Shown: positions 27,640-38,645 of the stretch, piece after piece
Position numbering within the stretch: the first letter of the stretch is position 1
Layout of the letters: each line of letters starts with the position of its first letter
Source: Larsenimonas salina
GTDB taxonomy: Bacteria; Pseudomonadota; Gammaproteobacteria; Pseudomonadales; Halomonadaceae
Direction: 5' to 3'
Length of the DNA stretch: 64,000 bases
NCBI RefSeq assembly: GCF_023736155.1
Contig: NZ_JAMLJJ010000002.1
Span: 350,196-414,195 of the forward strand
Translations under genes and position numbers: made by a program
The notes under the pieces: generated by a model
What the model was told of the DNA's origin: nothing
Database searches by the model: none
The model's input: only the letters and a program-made list of their open reading frames with translations

Positions 27640-29248
27640 AGAGGTTCAGGAACAGCTCGCGGCACTGAGGGCCAATTACCAGATCCGGTTGAACTCCGAT
27701 CTTGCCGATCTTCATCAAACGGCGCTTGAGCTCAGTGAGTCTCTCGATGACCACGTTCGTCTCAAGACGCTGCGCGATGGGTTGCACCGCATCGCGGGCT
27801 CGGCCGGCTCGTTCGGGTGCGCATCGATCGGGCTTCGCTGCCGTGATTATGAGCAGCGCACACAGATGTGGCTGGATTCATCGGCCACGCCTGAGGCCGT
27901 GCGCATGCTTGAGCTGTGTCAGGGGCTGAGCGTGCTCAAAAGTGAACTCGAGCAGATGACCAAGGGGGGGGAAGAGGCCTCAGCGGCCGATGTCGATGTT
28001 CCGGCACTCGACTCACCAGTGCGCATCAGTCTAGTCGGTAGTGAGTCATCGGAGCATCGCGGTATCGCCGATGCGCTCGAGGGCTTTGGGTACGCGGTGA
28101 CGCTTGATTCCAACCCGAAGGCGCTGGCCCAGGGGGGCGCACGTCCTGACGTGGTGATCGCCGGCTATCAGTCACTTGATCCTGAACTCAGTGCGCTGTT
28201 TGAGCCCAAGGGGGCGCCGGCGCTGATTCTTCTGGATCGTACCGACTCCTTTGACCGCCGGCTTGAAGCCGTGCGCCATCACGCGAAGGGGTACTTCGTG
28301 TATCCCATCGATATCCCTCGCCTGGAAGCGCGCATTCGGCGCCTGGCGAGCCGTCATACTCAGGATCCGTACCGGGTGGTCATCGTTGACGATGATGTTG
28401 AGCTTTCCGAACATTTTCGGCTGGTGCTCGAGGGTGCCGGCATCGACAGCCGGGTCGTGAACGAGCCGTCGCACATTGTCGCTGCTCTGCGGGACCACTT
28501 GCCCGACATTTTGATCGTCGACATCAATATGCCTGGATGCAGCGGGCCGGAGCTTGCTCAAGTCCTAAGACTTGATGATGACTGGCTCAAGGTCCCCATT
28601 ATTTATCTGTCGGCTGAAACCGATCAGGATCGGCGGGCCCTTGCGATGCGCCAGGCCGGTGACGATTTTCTGGCCAAGCCGATCGGCGACGGCGAACTGG
28701 TCAGTGCGATCAAGGTGCGCGCGCAGCGCTCCCGGCAGTTAAGCGAGGCACTCGAGCGCGACGGTTTGACTGGGCTGATGAAACATGCGGCCCTGAAGGA
28801 ACAGCTTGAGATCGAAGTGTCACGCGCCCAGCGCATGGACGCTCCGGCGAGTGTGGTCATGATCGACATTGACCGCTTCAAATCGATCAACGATACCTAC
28901 GGTCACGCCACTGGCGATTACGTCATCCGGCTTCTGGCCAACCTGCTGCGTCGGCGCCTTAGAAAGCTGGATACGGTTGGGCGCTATGGGGGAGAGGAGT
29001 TTGTCGCCATCTTGCCGAACTGTTCACTCAAGGACGCCGAGCGTATTTTCAATGAAATTCGGCTCAATTTCAGTCAGCTCGATTGCGTGGCCGGAAAGGA
29101 AAGTTTTCGAGTGTCGTTCAGTGCAGGCATTGCCCCCATCGGCCCATCGAGCCATGGGGAGCAAGTGCTGGAAGCCGCCGATCAGGCCATGTATGAGGCC
29201 AAGACCGGCGGGCGCAATCAGGTGCGTCTTGCAGGCAGTGCGGACTAA
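27626..29248 (+). CDS. Hpt-REC-REC-GGDEF diguanylate cyclase
   Basis: 540 residues. An N-terminal Hpt domain has His54 in [13 protein letters not shown] degenerate receiver follows at about 130-240 (the acceptor region reads VVIAGYQS, so no Asp), then an intact receiver with DDDVEL and Asp299 (LIVDINMPG), then a GGDEF domain with active GGEEF at 455-459 and an inhibitory I-site RKLD five residues before it. It should make c-di-GMP under phosphorelay control. GGGAGGA lies 5 bases before the ATG at 27626, favouring it over the ATG at 27620. It ends by a 4-base convergent overlap with der. Confidence 0.92.
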   Translation: MSTPEEVQEQLAALRANYQIRLNSDLADLHQTALELSESLDDHVRLKTLRDGLHRIAGSAGSFGCASIGLRCRDYEQRTQMWLDSSATPEAVRMLELCQGLSVLKSELEQMTKGGEEASAADVDVPALDSPVRISLVGSESSEHRGIADALEGFGYAVTLDSNPKALAQGGARPDVVIAGYQSLDPELSALFEPKGAPALILLDRTDSFDRRLEAVRHHAKGYFVYPIDIPRLEARIRRLASRHTQDPYRVVIVDDDVELSEHFRLVLEGAGIDSRVVNEPSHIVAALRDHLPDILIVDINMPGCSGPELAQVLRLDDDWLKVPIIYLSAETDQDRRALAMRQAGDDFLAKPIGDGELVSAIKVRAQRSRQLSEALERDGLTGLMKHAALKEQLEIEVSRAQRMDAPASVVMIDIDRFKSINDTYGHATGDYVIRLLANLLRRRLRKLDTVGRYGGEEFVAILPNCSLKDAERIFNEIRLNFSQLDCVAGKESFRVSFSAGIAPIGPSSHGEQVLEAADQAMYEAKTGGRNQVRLAGSAD

Positions 29249-30651
29249 CGGCGGCTCCGACGCGCTTCCTTGGTGCGCGCCAGCTGGCGTGCCTTGGCCT
29301 TTTCGCGATCCGTTGCCCCCTGATTCGAGTCATAGGGGTTGTCGTTGGCGCGAAATTCGAAGCGAATCGGGGTGCCGCGAACCTTCAGTACCTTGCGAAA
29401 CGTATTGATCAGGAACCGTTTATAGGCGTCCGGCAGGGCATCAACCTGATTGCCGTGCACCACAATGATGGGTGGGTTACTGCCGCCCTGGTGGGCCATT
29501 CGCAGCTTGATGCGACGACCGCGCACCAACGGTGGCTGGTGTTCGCCGACCGCGTCCTGAAGCAGTGTGGTCAGGCGGTTGGTCGACCAGCGTGCGGTCG
29601 CGCTCTTGAAGGCGCGTGTGATCGAAGGGTAAAGATCGCCAACGCCGGTTCCGTGCAGCGCTGAAATGAAATGCATGTCGGCGTAGTCGGCAAAGCCGAG
29701 CCGTCGCTTCAATTCCGAGCGCATCTTCTCCTTGGCTTCGCTTTCAAGCCCATCCCATTTGTTAACCGCCAGCACCAGGGCGCGACCAGTGCTTAGTACG
29801 TAGTCGAGCAGGTGAAGATCCTGTTCGACAAGGCCGGTGCGGGCATCGAGCACCACAATGGCGACGTTACACTGTTTGATGGCGTCGAGGGTCTTGATGA
29901 TCGAGAACTTTTCCGCCGCTTCGGTGACATTTTTTCGGCGTCGAATCCCTGCCGTATCGACCAGAACGTAGGGTTTTCCGCGTCGCTCGAAGGGAATCTC
30001 GATCGCGTCCCGGGTCGTACCGGCCTGGTCGAAGACCACGACACGCTCTTCGCCGAGCATGCGATTGACAAGCGTTGACTTGCCGACGTTGGGTCGGCCG
30101 ACCACACCGATTCGAATGCCCTGATCGTTGTCGAGCTCCGGATGAAGCAGGTCCTCCTGCTCAGGGTAGGGCTCGAGCACGTGCTCGATCAGCTGCGAGA
30201 CGTTACGGCCGTGTTCTGCGGCAATGGCAATCGGGTCGCCAAGGCCCAGCGTCCAGAAGTCCGAGGTGGCAATTTCTTCCTGCATACCATCGCTTTTGTT
30301 GACCACAAGCCAGGTCTTTTTCTGGTTCATGCGCAGGTGATTGGCGATGGCTTCGTCGGCCGGCATCAATCCCGCGCGCGCATCGACCATGAAAAAGACG
30401 ATGTCGGCTTCATCGATGGCCAGCAGTGACTGCTCGGCCATGACAGCGTCGATGCCCTGTTCGTCACCGCTGATTCCGCCGGTGTCGATCACGGTAAAGG
30501 GCTTGCTGCCAAGCTCGCCATTGCCGTAATGACGGTCGCGGGTGAGGCCTGAGTAATCGGCAACGAGCGCGTCGCGAGAGCGGGTCAGGCGATTGAATAG
30601 AGTGGATTTGCCGACGTTGGGGCGGCCGACTAGTGCGATAACGGGATTCAT
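29245..30651 (-). CDS. der: Ribosome assembly GTPase Der (EngA)
   Basis: 468 residues. Two GTPase domains in tandem: [17 protein letters not shown] with NKSD, then [16 protein letters not shown] with NKWD, followed by a KH-like C-terminal domain and a basic tail ([15 protein letters not shown]). Der is essential for 50S subunit maturation. I start at the ATG at 30651 (MNPVIALVG); a longer opening to 30669 adds six residues. It heads the der end of the bamB-yfgM-hisS-ispG-rodZ-pilW-rlmN-ndk gene string. Confidence 0.96.
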   Translation of the reverse strand: MNPVIALVGRPNVGKSTLFNRLTRSRDALVADYSGLTRDRHYGNGELGSKPFTVIDTGGISGDEQGIDAVMAEQSLLAIDEADIVFFMVDARAGLMPADEAIANHLRMNQKKTWLVVNKSDGMQEEIATSDFWTLGLGDPIAIAAEHGRNVSQLIEHVLEPYPEQEDLLHPELDNDQGIRIGVVGRPNVGKSTLVNRMLGEERVVVFDQAGTTRDAIEIPFERRGKPYVLVDTAGIRRRKNVTEAAEKFSIIKTLDAIKQCNVAIVVLDARTGLVEQDLHLLDYVLSTGRALVLAVNKWDGLESEAKEKMRSELKRRLGFADYADMHFISALHGTGVGDLYPSITRAFKSATARWSTNRLTTLLQDAVGEHQPPLVRGRRIKLRMAHQGGSNPPIIVVHGNQVDALPDAYKRFLINTFRKVLKVRGTPIRFEFRANDNPYDSNQGATDREKAKARQLARTKEARRSRR

Positions 30652-30751
30652 GAGGCCTCGGCGTGACACGTGACTGCTTGAAGCGGATAGGGATTGACGC
30701 GCAATGGATGATTGCAGGGCGCCTATGATAGCGCATATTGCTCGAACGGGG

Positions 30752-30787
30752 AAAAGAGACGGCCTGCATGCGTTGAACAGGCCGTCA
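30752..30787 (-). terminator. Intrinsic terminator after bamB
   Basis: On the minus strand ACGGCCTG and CAGGCCGT pair and are followed by CTCTTTT. It lies between bamB and der, so der probably also has its own promoter. Confidence 0.7.
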
Positions 30788-30796
30788 GGGCGTGTA

Positions 30797-31945
30797 TCAG
30801 GGCGTCTTCTTGGGTTTGAAAGACACCACGTCGCCGTCGTTGGTTAGGGCGAACAGGGATTGGCCGTCACTTTGCAGTCCAACACTGATACCATTGCCGC
30901 CAAGCCCGGTACGTCCAAGCAGCGCGCCGTTACGCGCGTCGAGGGCGTGTACGTAGCCTTCAAAATCACCGACATAGAGTCGCCCGCTCAAGATGGCAGG
31001 TGCGCTGAGCTTGCGGCCCTCGAGATCGTCGTTTTGCCAGATAAGCTGCCCGGAGCCTGCATCGATGGCCAGCACGTCGCTTTTGGCGTTAACGGTGAAC
31101 AGGTAGTCACCGGCCAGTATCGGCGTCTGGTAGCTCGATTCATCCCGCTGCCAGATAACCTGGCCATTGCGAGCGTTGAGGGCCATCAGCTTACCGTTGT
31201 AGCTGGTCACGAATAGGCGACCGTCCTGGCTCAGTACCGGCTGACCGTTCAGGTCGACCAGCTGATCAACTTCGGTTCGCCCCTTGGGTACAGCGACCTG
31301 GCGACCCCAGAGTGGCGCACCGTTGCGATTGTCGAACGCCATCAGACGGCCATTGGCAAAGCCTGCGAACGTGACGGGTTCGATGGTCTTGGGTGTGCCG
31401 CTGCCTCTGAGCGTGAGCGAGGGCTGTGATGCGGTATAAAGCCATTTTTGTTCGCCGGTAAAACGGTCAAGTGCGGTCAATGACCCATCGATGCCTTGAA
31501 CGATTACCAGACCGCTGTTGAGCTGCGGCGGCGCGAGTACTTCACTCGATACGTTCTGATTCCAAGCCACCTTGCCGCTGTCGCCATCGATGGCCAGTAC
31601 GTGACCATCCTGCGTGCCGACATACAGACGCCCGGCGTCATAGGTCAAGCCGCTTGAAAGCGCGTAATCGAGATCCACGCTCCAGTTGATCTTGCCGGTA
31701 TCGTTATCGATGGCCTCGATGTGGCCCTCGGCGCTTGCCGCGTAGAGTGTGTCGGACCCAAGCGCCGGCGTGATCGGATAGCGGGCACGCCCGAGGCTGC
31801 CGACACCTTCCGACCATTGCTCGTTGAATGAGATCTTGGGTGTAAGATCGGTCAGTGGCTTAGGCGGATTGGCAGGCGGATTGCCGGCGCAACCGGCCAG
31901 TAAGCCCACCAGCGCAGCTGGGGCAATCAGGCGGAACATGCTCAT
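30797..31945 (-). CDS. bamB: Outer membrane assembly lipoprotein BamB
   Basis: 382 residues. The lipobox LLAGC follows a short signal peptide. The rest is an eight-bladed PQQ-like beta-propeller with repeated motifs such as [22 protein letters not shown], seen about seven times. BamB supports the BamA complex in inserting beta-barrel proteins. The start overlaps the yfgM stop by ATGA. Confidence 0.96.
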   Translation of the reverse strand: MSMFRLIAPAALVGLLAGCAGNPPANPPKPLTDLTPKISFNEQWSEGVGSLGRARYPITPALGSDTLYAASAEGHIEAIDNDTGKINWSVDLDYALSSGLTYDAGRLYVGTQDGHVLAIDGDSGKVAWNQNVSSEVLAPPQLNSGLVIVQGIDGSLTALDRFTGEQKWLYTASQPSLTLRGSGTPKTIEPVTFAGFANGRLMAFDNRNGAPLWGRQVAVPKGRTEVDQLVDLNGQPVLSQDGRLFVTSYNGKLMALNARNGQVIWQRDESSYQTPILAGDYLFTVNAKSDVLAIDAGSGQLIWQNDDLEGRKLSAPAILSGRLYVGDFEGYVHALDARNGALLGRTGLGGNGISVGLQSDGQSLFALTNDGDVVSFKPKKTP

Positions 31946-32604
31946 GGCGTCTCCTCGGGCGCGAGATCGTCGATTTTAAGTTGAAGGCCGAAAATCGGCA
32001 GATCGGATTGTTGGGCGTGTTGCTGGGCGGCTTTATACGCCTTGAGTGCCTGCTGGTCTTGACCGAGCGCCTGATGGGCATCGCCTCGAACGGCCTCGGC
32101 GTAGCCTGAGAGCGGGCCATCGGACAGTGATGACAGTGTCGACAGCGCGTCTTTCGGTGCGCCCTCACCGAGCTGCAGTCGAGCCAGATTGATGCGCGCG
32201 ACACGCTCGATGTAGGCGTCTTGGTTACGCTCGATCAATCCCGACAGGATGTTGCGTGCACTGTCCATCGACCCGTCCTGTACGGCAAGACGCGCCTGAA
32301 TGAGCGTGGCCAAGTTGGCGTAGAGCGTATCACCGTCCTTTTGCTCGATGGTGTCGATCAGCTCATTGACCTGGGTGCGAGTTTGACCGTCGATTGTCTG
32401 ATTTTGGCTGACCAGCTGAATCAGCTGCTGGTAGCGGCTGGAGGCCTCGGCCGCCTGGCGCTCCTGATGATCCTGCCAGTATTTCCAGCCGAACACGGCG
32501 ATGCCAGCCAGTACGGCGCCCACGAGGATCGAGCTGCCGGAGGATTTCCACCAGCGCTTAATGGCGTCTACCTGGTCTTCTTCACTTCTCAATTCGTCTG
32601 CCAC
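31942..32604 (-). CDS. yfgM: YfgM family TPR protein, SecYEG ancillary subunit
   Basis: 220 residues. A short cytoplasmic N-terminus, one membrane helix (SILVGAVLAGIAVFGWKYW, about 21-39), then a periplasmic tetratricopeptide region about 60-210. This is the UPF0070/YfgM pattern. In E. coli YfgM associates with PpiD at the Sec translocon and hands secreted proteins to periplasmic chaperones. It overlaps bamB by four bases, fitting a shared role in envelope protein biogenesis. Confidence 0.92.
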   Translation of the reverse strand: MADELRSEEDQVDAIKRWWKSSGSSILVGAVLAGIAVFGWKYWQDHQERQAAEASSRYQQLIQLVSQNQTIDGQTRTQVNELIDTIEQKDGDTLYANLATLIQARLAVQDGSMDSARNILSGLIERNQDAYIERVARINLARLQLGEGAPKDALSTLSSLSDGPLSGYAEAVRGDAHQALGQDQQALKAYKAAQQHAQQSDLPIFGLQLKIDDLAPEETP

Positions 32605-32629
32605 AAGGCACTCCTAAATGACCTGTTCG

Positions 32630-33916
32630 TCAGCGGGCGTTGGGAAAGCGCTCGGCCAGCAACGGCGCAAGTTCTGATACGTCGAGCGTCTGCTGCTCGA
32701 GCGACTCGCGCATGTACTTGAGGCTGACCTTTTGATCGCGAAGCTCGTCTTCGCCCAGTATGAGCGCAATGTCAGCGCCGCTGCGGTCGGCCTTTTTCAT
32801 CTGGCTCTTGAAACTGCCACCCCCACAGTGCACCTGAAGGCGAAGCCCTGGCAGCGCATCTCGAAGTGACTCGCCCAAAAGCATTGCCTGACGTTCGGCG
32901 GTCTCGCCAAAGGCCATGAGGTAGACATCGACCTGTTGATGCAGATCGCCCGGGACCAGGCCCAGCGTATCGAGCAGCAGCACCAGACGTTCGACGCCCA
33001 TGGCAAACCCGACCGCAGGCACAGACTTGCCGCCGAGCTGTTCGACCAGGCCATCGTAGCGCCCGCCGGCGCACACCGTGCCCTGACTTCCGAGGGCGGT
33101 GGTGGTCCACTCGAATACGGTACGGTTGTAGTAATCGAGTCCGCGCACCAACCGCGGGTTGACGACGTAGGGGACACCGGCGCTATCGAGCAGGCTTTTC
33201 AGCGTCTCGAAATGCGTGCGGGAATCGTCGTCCAGGTGATCCAGCAGTTGAGGCGCCTGCTCGATGATGTTTTGCATCTCCGGCGTCTTGCTGTCGAGGA
33301 TGCGAAGCGGGTTGGTATGCAGGCGGCGCTTGGCATCCTCATCAAGGGCATCCATATGCGCGCTGAAATACTCGATCAGACGCTCACGATACGCCGCGCG
33401 GGCTTCGTTGGAGCCGAGTGAGTTGAGCTCGAGGGTCACGTGCTCGGTAAGGCCGAGCTGTTTCCAGAGGCGGGCGGTCAGAAGGATGGCTTCGACATCG
33501 ATGTCCGGGCCGTCAAGGCCAAAAATCTCGGCACCGACCTGATGAAACTGGCGATAGCGGCCTTTCTGGGGGCGCTCGTAGCGAAACATCGGGCCCGTGT
33601 ACCAAAGCCGTTGCGTTTGATTGTGCAGGAGACCACTTTCGATCGCGGCGCGAACGACGGACGCCGTGCCTTCAGGGCGCATCGTGAGGCTTTCACCGTT
33701 GCGGTCGTCGAAGGTGTACATTTCCTTTTCGACGATGTCGGTGACTTCGCCGATCGAGCGCTTGAAGAGGTGAGTCTGCTCGAGAATCGGGGTCCGAATT
33801 TCCTGATAGCCATAGCGGCTCATCAAACTGCGAATGTGGCCTTCAAAATATTGCCAGAGCGGTGACTGCTCCGGCAAAAGGTCGTTCATGCCACGAATGG
33901 CTTGTATCTTGCTCAA
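32630..33916 (-). CDS. hisS: Histidyl-tRNA synthetase HisRS
   Basis: 428 residues. Class II motifs: IRGMNDLLP, motif 2 [24 protein letters not shown], the histidine-specific [14 protein letters not shown] and [14 protein letters not shown], and motif 3 around GFAMGVERL. The C-terminal anticodon domain ends the protein. There is no ATG near the expected start. I use TTG at 33916 (MSKIQAIRG) because AGGAG at 33923-33927 lies 6 bases upstream; the other TTG at 33922 abuts that site and could not use it. Confidence 0.95.
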   Translation of the reverse strand: MSKIQAIRGMNDLLPEQSPLWQYFEGHIRSLMSRYGYQEIRTPILEQTHLFKRSIGEVTDIVEKEMYTFDDRNGESLTMRPEGTASVVRAAIESGLLHNQTQRLWYTGPMFRYERPQKGRYRQFHQVGAEIFGLDGPDIDVEAILLTARLWKQLGLTEHVTLELNSLGSNEARAAYRERLIEYFSAHMDALDEDAKRRLHTNPLRILDSKTPEMQNIIEQAPQLLDHLDDDSRTHFETLKSLLDSAGVPYVVNPRLVRGLDYYNRTVFEWTTTALGSQGTVCAGGRYDGLVEQLGGKSVPAVGFAMGVERLVLLLDTLGLVPGDLHQQVDVYLMAFGETAERQAMLLGESLRDALPGLRLQVHCGGGSFKSQMKKADRSGADIALILGEDELRDQKVSLKYMRESLEQQTLDVSELAPLLAERFPNAR

Positions 33917-33922
33917 AATCAA

Positions 33923-33927
33923 CTCCT
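33923..33927 (-). promoter_or_regulatory. Ribosome binding site fixing the hisS TTG start
   Basis: AGGAG on the minus strand, 6 bases before TTG at 33916. The rare initiator codon may hold down synthesis of the synthetase. Confidence 0.75.
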
Positions 33928-33964
33928 GAACCAGAGCCGGCCATGGTTGCCGGCTCGCGCATTA

Positions 33965-35083
33965 TTATCGACCGTCGCTGATGATCAGCTGGTCACGGGC
34001 GGCTTCCTTGGCGGCCGCCTTTTCACGAATCAGACGCTCTAGATCATCGACCAGATGATCGTTTCGAAGCTTGCTGGCCGGTTTGCCATCGATGTACACG
34101 AGGTTATTCGGACTACCGCCGGTCAGGCCTAGATCGACCTCCTTGGCTTCGCCGGGACCGTTGACCACGCAACCGATAACCGCTACATCGATGGGGGTCA
34201 TGACGTCCTCGAGCCGTTCTTCGAGCGCGTTCATGGTGCTGATGACGTCGAAATTCTGGCGTGAGCAGCTCGGGCAGGCAATGAAGTTGATGCCACGAGA
34301 GCGAAGCTTCAGGCTCTTTAGAATGTCGAAACCGACCTTGATTTCCTCGACCGGGTCGGCGGCCAGCGAAATGCGAAGGGTATCGCCGATGCCTTCCATG
34401 AGCAGCATGCCGAGGCCGACCGACGACTTGACCGTGCCCGAACGGAGCCCGCCGGCTTCGGTGATGCCCAGGTGCAGCGGCTGTTCGATCTTGTCCGCAA
34501 TCAGCCGGTAGGCCTCGACTGCCATGAACACATCGCTTGCCTTAAGCGAGACCTTGAAGTCATGGAAATCGAGCCGGTCAAGATAATCGATGTGGCGCAT
34601 GGCGGATTCGACCAGCGCCGCCGGTGTGGGTTCACCGTATTTTTTCTGAAGGTCTTTTTCGAGTGAGCCCGCGTTGACGCCGATACGAATCGGAATGCCG
34701 TGATCGCGTGCGGATTCGACCACCGCCTTGACTCGATCTTCACGTCCAATATTGCCCGGATTGATGCGCAGGCAATCGGCGCCGAGCTCGGCCACTCTAA
34801 GCGCGATGCGGTAATCAAAATGAATGTCGGTGACCAGTGGGACGCTGACGCGTTTCTTGATTTCGCCAAACGCCTCGGCACAGTCCATGTCGGGAACGCT
34901 GACGCGGACGATGTCACCACCGGCGTCAGCGATCTTGTTGATCTGCGCAACGGTTGCATCGACGTCCAGAGTATTGGTGTTGGTCATGCTCTGAACCGTA
35001 ATCGGCGCATCGCCGCCGATCGGAACCGAGCCGACATAAATTTTGCGTGAAACCCGCCGGGTGATCGGTGATTGGCTGTTCAT
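33965..35083 (-). CDS. ispG: 4-hydroxy-3-methylbut-2-enyl diphosphate synthase IspG
   Basis: 372 residues. The three [4Fe-4S] ligands are Cys270 and Cys273 (ACPSCSRQ) and Cys305 (GCVVNGPGE), identical in position to E. coli IspG. It reduces the cyclic diphosphate in the MEP pathway to isoprenoids in two one-electron steps. As an iron-sulfur enzyme it depends on cluster assembly from the shortened isc locus some 4 kb upstream in the same gene string, or from a system elsewhere. Confidence 0.97.
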   Translation of the reverse strand: MNSQSPITRRVSRKIYVGSVPIGGDAPITVQSMTNTNTLDVDATVAQINKIADAGGDIVRVSVPDMDCAEAFGEIKKRVSVPLVTDIHFDYRIALRVAELGADCLRINPGNIGREDRVKAVVESARDHGIPIRIGVNAGSLEKDLQKKYGEPTPAALVESAMRHIDYLDRLDFHDFKVSLKASDVFMAVEAYRLIADKIEQPLHLGITEAGGLRSGTVKSSVGLGMLLMEGIGDTLRISLAADPVEEIKVGFDILKSLKLRSRGINFIACPSCSRQNFDVISTMNALEERLEDVMTPIDVAVIGCVVNGPGEAKEVDLGLTGGSPNNLVYIDGKPASKLRNDHLVDDLERLIREKAAAKEAARDQLIISDGR

Positions 35084-35089
35084 GGCTAT

Positions 35090-36070
35090 CTACTGATTCA
35101 GAGTGAATTTGGCAACATTATTGCTTCGCGTGTGTGACGCAAGGTTTACATCGGTGCCGTTGAGCGTAAGGGTAACATGGCTTGCATTACCGATGGTCAG
35201 CTTGAACGGTGGGGTCCCCTTGGCGCTTGCTGATGTGCCTGCTTTCTGAAGCCCGGTCAATACCGTGGCGCCGGTGTTATCGGTGATGCGGACCCAGGAG
35301 TCCTCGGCGAACTCGAGCGCAAGTGTCGGCGTCGCCTGCGTGGCGCTGTCGGCGCTCGAGTCGTTACTGGCGGCGCGTTCATTGTTGTCCGACCCGCTTT
35401 GCACATCGCTTTGCGCCATGCTGGCGCCGTCACGACCGTCTTGCGCTGCTACTTGAAGGCGATCGTTGGTGTCGGTAGTGGCCTCGGCCGAGTCGGACGC
35501 GCGCTCGTTCTCTGTCTCAGGTGCTGAAGGGGGGAGTGATGACGCGTCGCTGGGTTCGATGCTGTCGACGGGCGCCGAATCGGCCGTGTCGGTGTCAATC
35601 GCTTCTGAAGTTGGTGTATCACCCAGCGAGTCGGTGTCGCTCATGCCGGGAGTGTTGTCCCGGCTTTGCCACCAGGTCAGCGTGAGTGCGACCAATGCGG
35701 CAATCACGATCAGCGTGACGATCGGAAACAGGATCTTGCCCCACTTGCTGGGCGGCTTGATGGTGTTGACCGGTGCAATGCGCGTGGTGGTCTGATCATC
35801 ACGGCCGAATTCACGGTCATGGGCATCGACGATCACTTTTTCGTCCATGCCAAGCAGCCGCGCATAGGCGCGCAAGTACCCACGGCGGTAGGCGCCAACG
35901 GACACCTGGTCAAACTGATTCTGCTCGAAGGCACTGACCAGCGACGGGCGAAGGTTCAAACGCTCGGCAACGCTATCAAGGCTCAAGCCTTGGCGCTCAC
36001 GCTCCTGCTTCAAGAGGGTTCCAGCGGGCTGCTGAGGCGAAGAAGGCGCGGTGTCGTAGCGTTCCGTCAT
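35090..36070 (-). CDS. rodZ: Cytoskeletal protein RodZ
   Basis: 326 residues. N-terminal helix-turn-helix domain about 15-95 (LKQERERQGLSLDSVAERLNL), one membrane helix about 113-135, a long acidic Ser/Thr/Asp/Glu-rich linker about 138-245, and a C-terminal beta domain (DUF4115, from LALEFAEDSWVRITD). RodZ links MreB to the envelope and sets rod shape. The acidic linker fits a periplasmic segment in a salt-adapted cell. Overlaps pilW by ATGA. Confidence 0.94.
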   Translation of the reverse strand: MTERYDTAPSSPQQPAGTLLKQERERQGLSLDSVAERLNLRPSLVSAFEQNQFDQVSVGAYRRGYLRAYARLLGMDEKVIVDAHDREFGRDDQTTTRIAPVNTIKPPSKWGKILFPIVTLIVIAALVALTLTWWQSRDNTPGMSDTDSLGDTPTSEAIDTDTADSAPVDSIEPSDASSLPPSAPETENERASDSAEATTDTNDRLQVAAQDGRDGASMAQSDVQSGSDNNERAASNDSSADSATQATPTLALEFAEDSWVRITDNTGATVLTGLQKAGTSASAKGTPPFKLTIGNASHVTLTLNGTDVNLASHTRSNNVAKFTLNQ

Positions 36071-36804
36071 TCGATCGTATCCTTGTTATCTTCAGGCTTG
36101 GGCGCGACGTTTTCGGGAGCGCGAACAGGCAGTTTGTCGAGTTGATTCAACAGCGCCTGGCTTTGGGCATCCGCACCCGAGAGTCTCTGATAATAGCGTA
36201 TCGCATGGCGGGCTTGCACAGGATCGCCTTGCTGGATGTATAAACGCGCTTCGATCAGATACGTCCGGGCGTAACGAGGATCGATGGTTTTTGCACGCTC
36301 AAGGCTTTGCAGTGCGGCTTGGGTATCGCCGAGTGCGATCCGGCATTGGCCGAGATTACTGTAGAGTTGAGCGCGACGAGGGTAGTTGGTGTCTTCGACG
36401 GCGCGTTCGAGCTGTTGGCAGGCGGGCTCATAGCGCTTTTGAGAAAAAAGAAACGTGGCGTAGTTGTTGCGCGCTTGGGTGAACTCCGGCGCCTGGTCGA
36501 GCGCGCGCTGATAATAGCGCTCGGCCAAGGTGTTATCCTGCTGGCGCTGGGCCAGAAGGGCCATGCCCTGCAGGGCGTGCGGGTTTTGGTTATCAAGTCG
36601 AAGCGCGCGATTGAGTGCCTGCTGAGCGCGAGGAAGGTCATCGCGCTGCAGGTAAGCCAGCCCCAGTTCCGTGTAGGCGCCTGCCGGCGACTGGTCGAGC
36701 GTCTCGGTGGCGGGTCGAGTCGCTGTTTGCGCGCAGCCTGTAAGTATCATCGCGCCGATCACCACCGCAATGATTGAGGGCATCCAACGTAGGTGGTGCG
36801 TCAT
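36067..36804 (-). CDS. pilW: Type IV pilus biogenesis/stability lipoprotein PilW (PilF)
   Basis: 245 residues. Lipoprotein signal with ILTGC lipobox, then about five to six tetratricopeptide repeats starting AYTELGLAYLQRDDLPRAQQAL. PilW (PilF in Pseudomonas) pilots secretin PilQ to the outer membrane. Position between rodZ and rlmN is the standard one. Together with dprA it hints at pili and DNA uptake, not demonstrated here. Confidence 0.93.
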   Translation of the reverse strand: MTHHLRWMPSIIAVVIGAMILTGCAQTATRPATETLDQSPAGAYTELGLAYLQRDDLPRAQQALNRALRLDNQNPHALQGMALLAQRQQDNTLAERYYQRALDQAPEFTQARNNYATFLFSQKRYEPACQQLERAVEDTNYPRRAQLYSNLGQCRIALGDTQAALQSLERAKTIDPRYARTYLIEARLYIQQGDPVQARHAIRYYQRLSGADAQSQALLNQLDKLPVRAPENVAPKPEDNKDTIE

Positions 36805-36885
36805 GGTGCGCTCACCCTAGAGTCGCTCGACTGTGAAAAAAGAACCTGGCCCATCAAAGCGTTACCTGACCATCAAGTCAAGGCA

Positions 36886-38016
36886 TCAATCGGCGTCAAT
36901 GGACAGTGCCTGAATGTAGCGTTCCTGGCGCCGGGTACGATCCTTGACGCGCCCGACAAGCTGACCGCAGGCCGCGTCAATGTCATCGCCTCGGGTCATG
37001 CGTACCGGTGCATTGTAACCACGTTCAAACAGCCATTGCTGGAAGCGCATGACCTGATTGCGCGAAGGCTTCTCGTACCCGGAATTGGGGAACGGATTGA
37101 AGGGAATCAGATTGATCTTGCAGGGCAGCTCATCGAGCAGCGTTGCAAGGGCCTCCGCGTGCGCCTGCTGATCATTGATGTCTTTCATCAAGGTATATTC
37201 GATCGTAATGGCGTGGATGCTGGGGCACTTTTCAAGGTAGCGCTTGCAGGCGTCCAGAAGGGTTCGAATGTTGTACTTGCGGTTGAGCGGAACGAGGGTG
37301 TTTCGAAGCTCATCGTTTGGCGCATGCAGTGAGATCGCGAGGCTGACTTCGATGTCGTCGCCAAGCTTGTCGATCATCGGCACCACGCCGGACGTGGACA
37401 GAGTCACGCGACGCTTGGACAGCCCGTAGGCGTTGTCATCGAGCATCAGGTGCATGGCGCTGACGACGTTGTCGTAATTGAGCAGGGGCTCACCCATGCC
37501 CATCATCACCACGTTGGTGACCGGGCGCTGTCTGGAGTCCTTGAGACCACCACCGCGTTTGGTGGCGACCCACACCTGACCGATGATTTCGGCGCTGGTG
37601 AGGTTTCGCTGGTAGCCCTGTTTGCCGGTGGAGCAGAAGCTGCAGTCCAGCGAGCAGCCGACCTGTGAGGACACGCACAGCGTACGGCGCTGACCGTTGT
37701 CAGAGGGGATCAGTACGGTTTCGACGTAGCTGCCATCCTCGACCTCGAGCACCCATTTGCGGGTGCCGTCCTTGGACTCGCCTTCATAGACGATACCCGG
37801 CGGACGTATTTCGGCCACGCGCGCCAGTTTTTCGCGCAGGGCCTTTGAAAGATTGGTCATGTCTTCAAATCGGTCACACCCTTCGGCATGAATCCACTTC
37901 ATGACCTGGGTGGCGCGAAACTTTTTCTCTCCCTGCTCGACGAAGAAGGTCTCCATTTGGCGACGAGTCAAGCCAAGCAGATTGACAAGGGCGGTATCGG
38001 GGGTAGGCGTCGTCAT
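36886..38016 (-). CDS. rlmN: Dual-specificity RNA methyltransferase RlmN
   Basis: 376 residues. The radical-SAM motif CSLDCSFC is intact, preceded by TLCVSSQVG and followed by [12 protein letters not shown]. The methyl-carrying C-terminal Cys is in DIDAACGQL. RlmN makes m2A2503 in 23S rRNA and m2A37 in some tRNAs. I start at 38016 (MTTPTPD); an ATG two codons upstream at 38022 is equally possible and no strong ribosome site decides. Another iron-sulfur enzyme in this string. Confidence 0.95.
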   Translation of the reverse strand: MTTPTPDTALVNLLGLTRRQMETFFVEQGEKKFRATQVMKWIHAEGCDRFEDMTNLSKALREKLARVAEIRPPGIVYEGESKDGTRKWVLEVEDGSYVETVLIPSDNGQRRTLCVSSQVGCSLDCSFCSTGKQGYQRNLTSAEIIGQVWVATKRGGGLKDSRQRPVTNVVMMGMGEPLLNYDNVVSAMHLMLDDNAYGLSKRRVTLSTSGVVPMIDKLGDDIEVSLAISLHAPNDELRNTLVPLNRKYNIRTLLDACKRYLEKCPSIHAITIEYTLMKDINDQQAHAEALATLLDELPCKINLIPFNPFPNSGYEKPSRNQVMRFQQWLFERGYNAPVRMTRGDDIDAACGQLVGRVKDRTRRQERYIQALSIDAD

Positions 38017-38088
38017 GGGCATCGGTCGTTGGTCGGGAGAAAAGGGCGTGGCGGCAAGGGCGCCGCCACTGGAAGAACGTGCCGGCAC

Positions 38089-38517
38089 TTAGCCGCGCGG
38101 GCAAAGCTCGCTGTCTTCGAAGAAGAATGCGATTTCGCGGCTGGCGGACTCCGGTGCGTCGGAGCCGTGAACGGCGTTGGCATCGACCGAGGTCGCGTAG
38201 TCGGCGCGGATGGTGCCAGCGTCGGCTTTCTGCGGGTCGGTTGCACCCATCAGTTCACGGTTCTTGGCGATGGCGTTGTCGCCTTCGAGGGCCTGAACCA
38301 TGACCGGGCCGGAGGTCATGAAGCTGACCAGGTCGTTGAAGAACGGGCGTTCCTTATGTTCAGCGTAGAAGCCTTCAGCTTGCTCCTGGCTGAGCTGCAT
38401 CATTTTCGCAGCAACGATGCTCAGGCCGTTCTTTTCGAAACGTGCGTAGATTTCGCCGATCACGTTTTTGGAAACGGCATCCGGCTTGATGATGGAAAGC
38501 GTGCGTTCCAACGCCAT
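38089..38517 (-). CDS. ndk: Nucleoside diphosphate kinase
   Basis: 142 residues. The active-site His117 is in NAVHGSD and the N-terminus [12 protein letters not shown] is canonical. It balances NTP pools with a phospho-histidine intermediate. AAGGAG lies 7 bases before the ATG at 38517, which decides against the longer opening to 38676. Between it and iscA is a 128-base gap; in relatives hscB, hscA, fdx and iscX occupy that interval, and here it contains no gene. Confidence 0.97.
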   Translation of the reverse strand: MALERTLSIIKPDAVSKNVIGEIYARFEKNGLSIVAAKMMQLSQEQAEGFYAEHKERPFFNDLVSFMTSGPVMVQALEGDNAIAKNRELMGATDPQKADAGTIRADYATSVDANAVHGSDAPESASREIAFFFEDSELCPRG

Positions 38518-38645
38518 GGGTAACTCCTTTGGATAACTAAAATGACAGACACGCCCGTATGGCGTGCTGTGTTGCAAGCGCGAGGTCGTCGCAAGGCGCG
38601 GCATTATAGCGGCTAGACCGCGGCCATGCACGACCGGTTGCGCGA

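Noticed and set aside
38518..38645. A short iscX or fdx remnant between iscA and ndk
   Set aside because: The 128-base gap has no frame with the acidic iscX pattern or ferredoxin cysteines.
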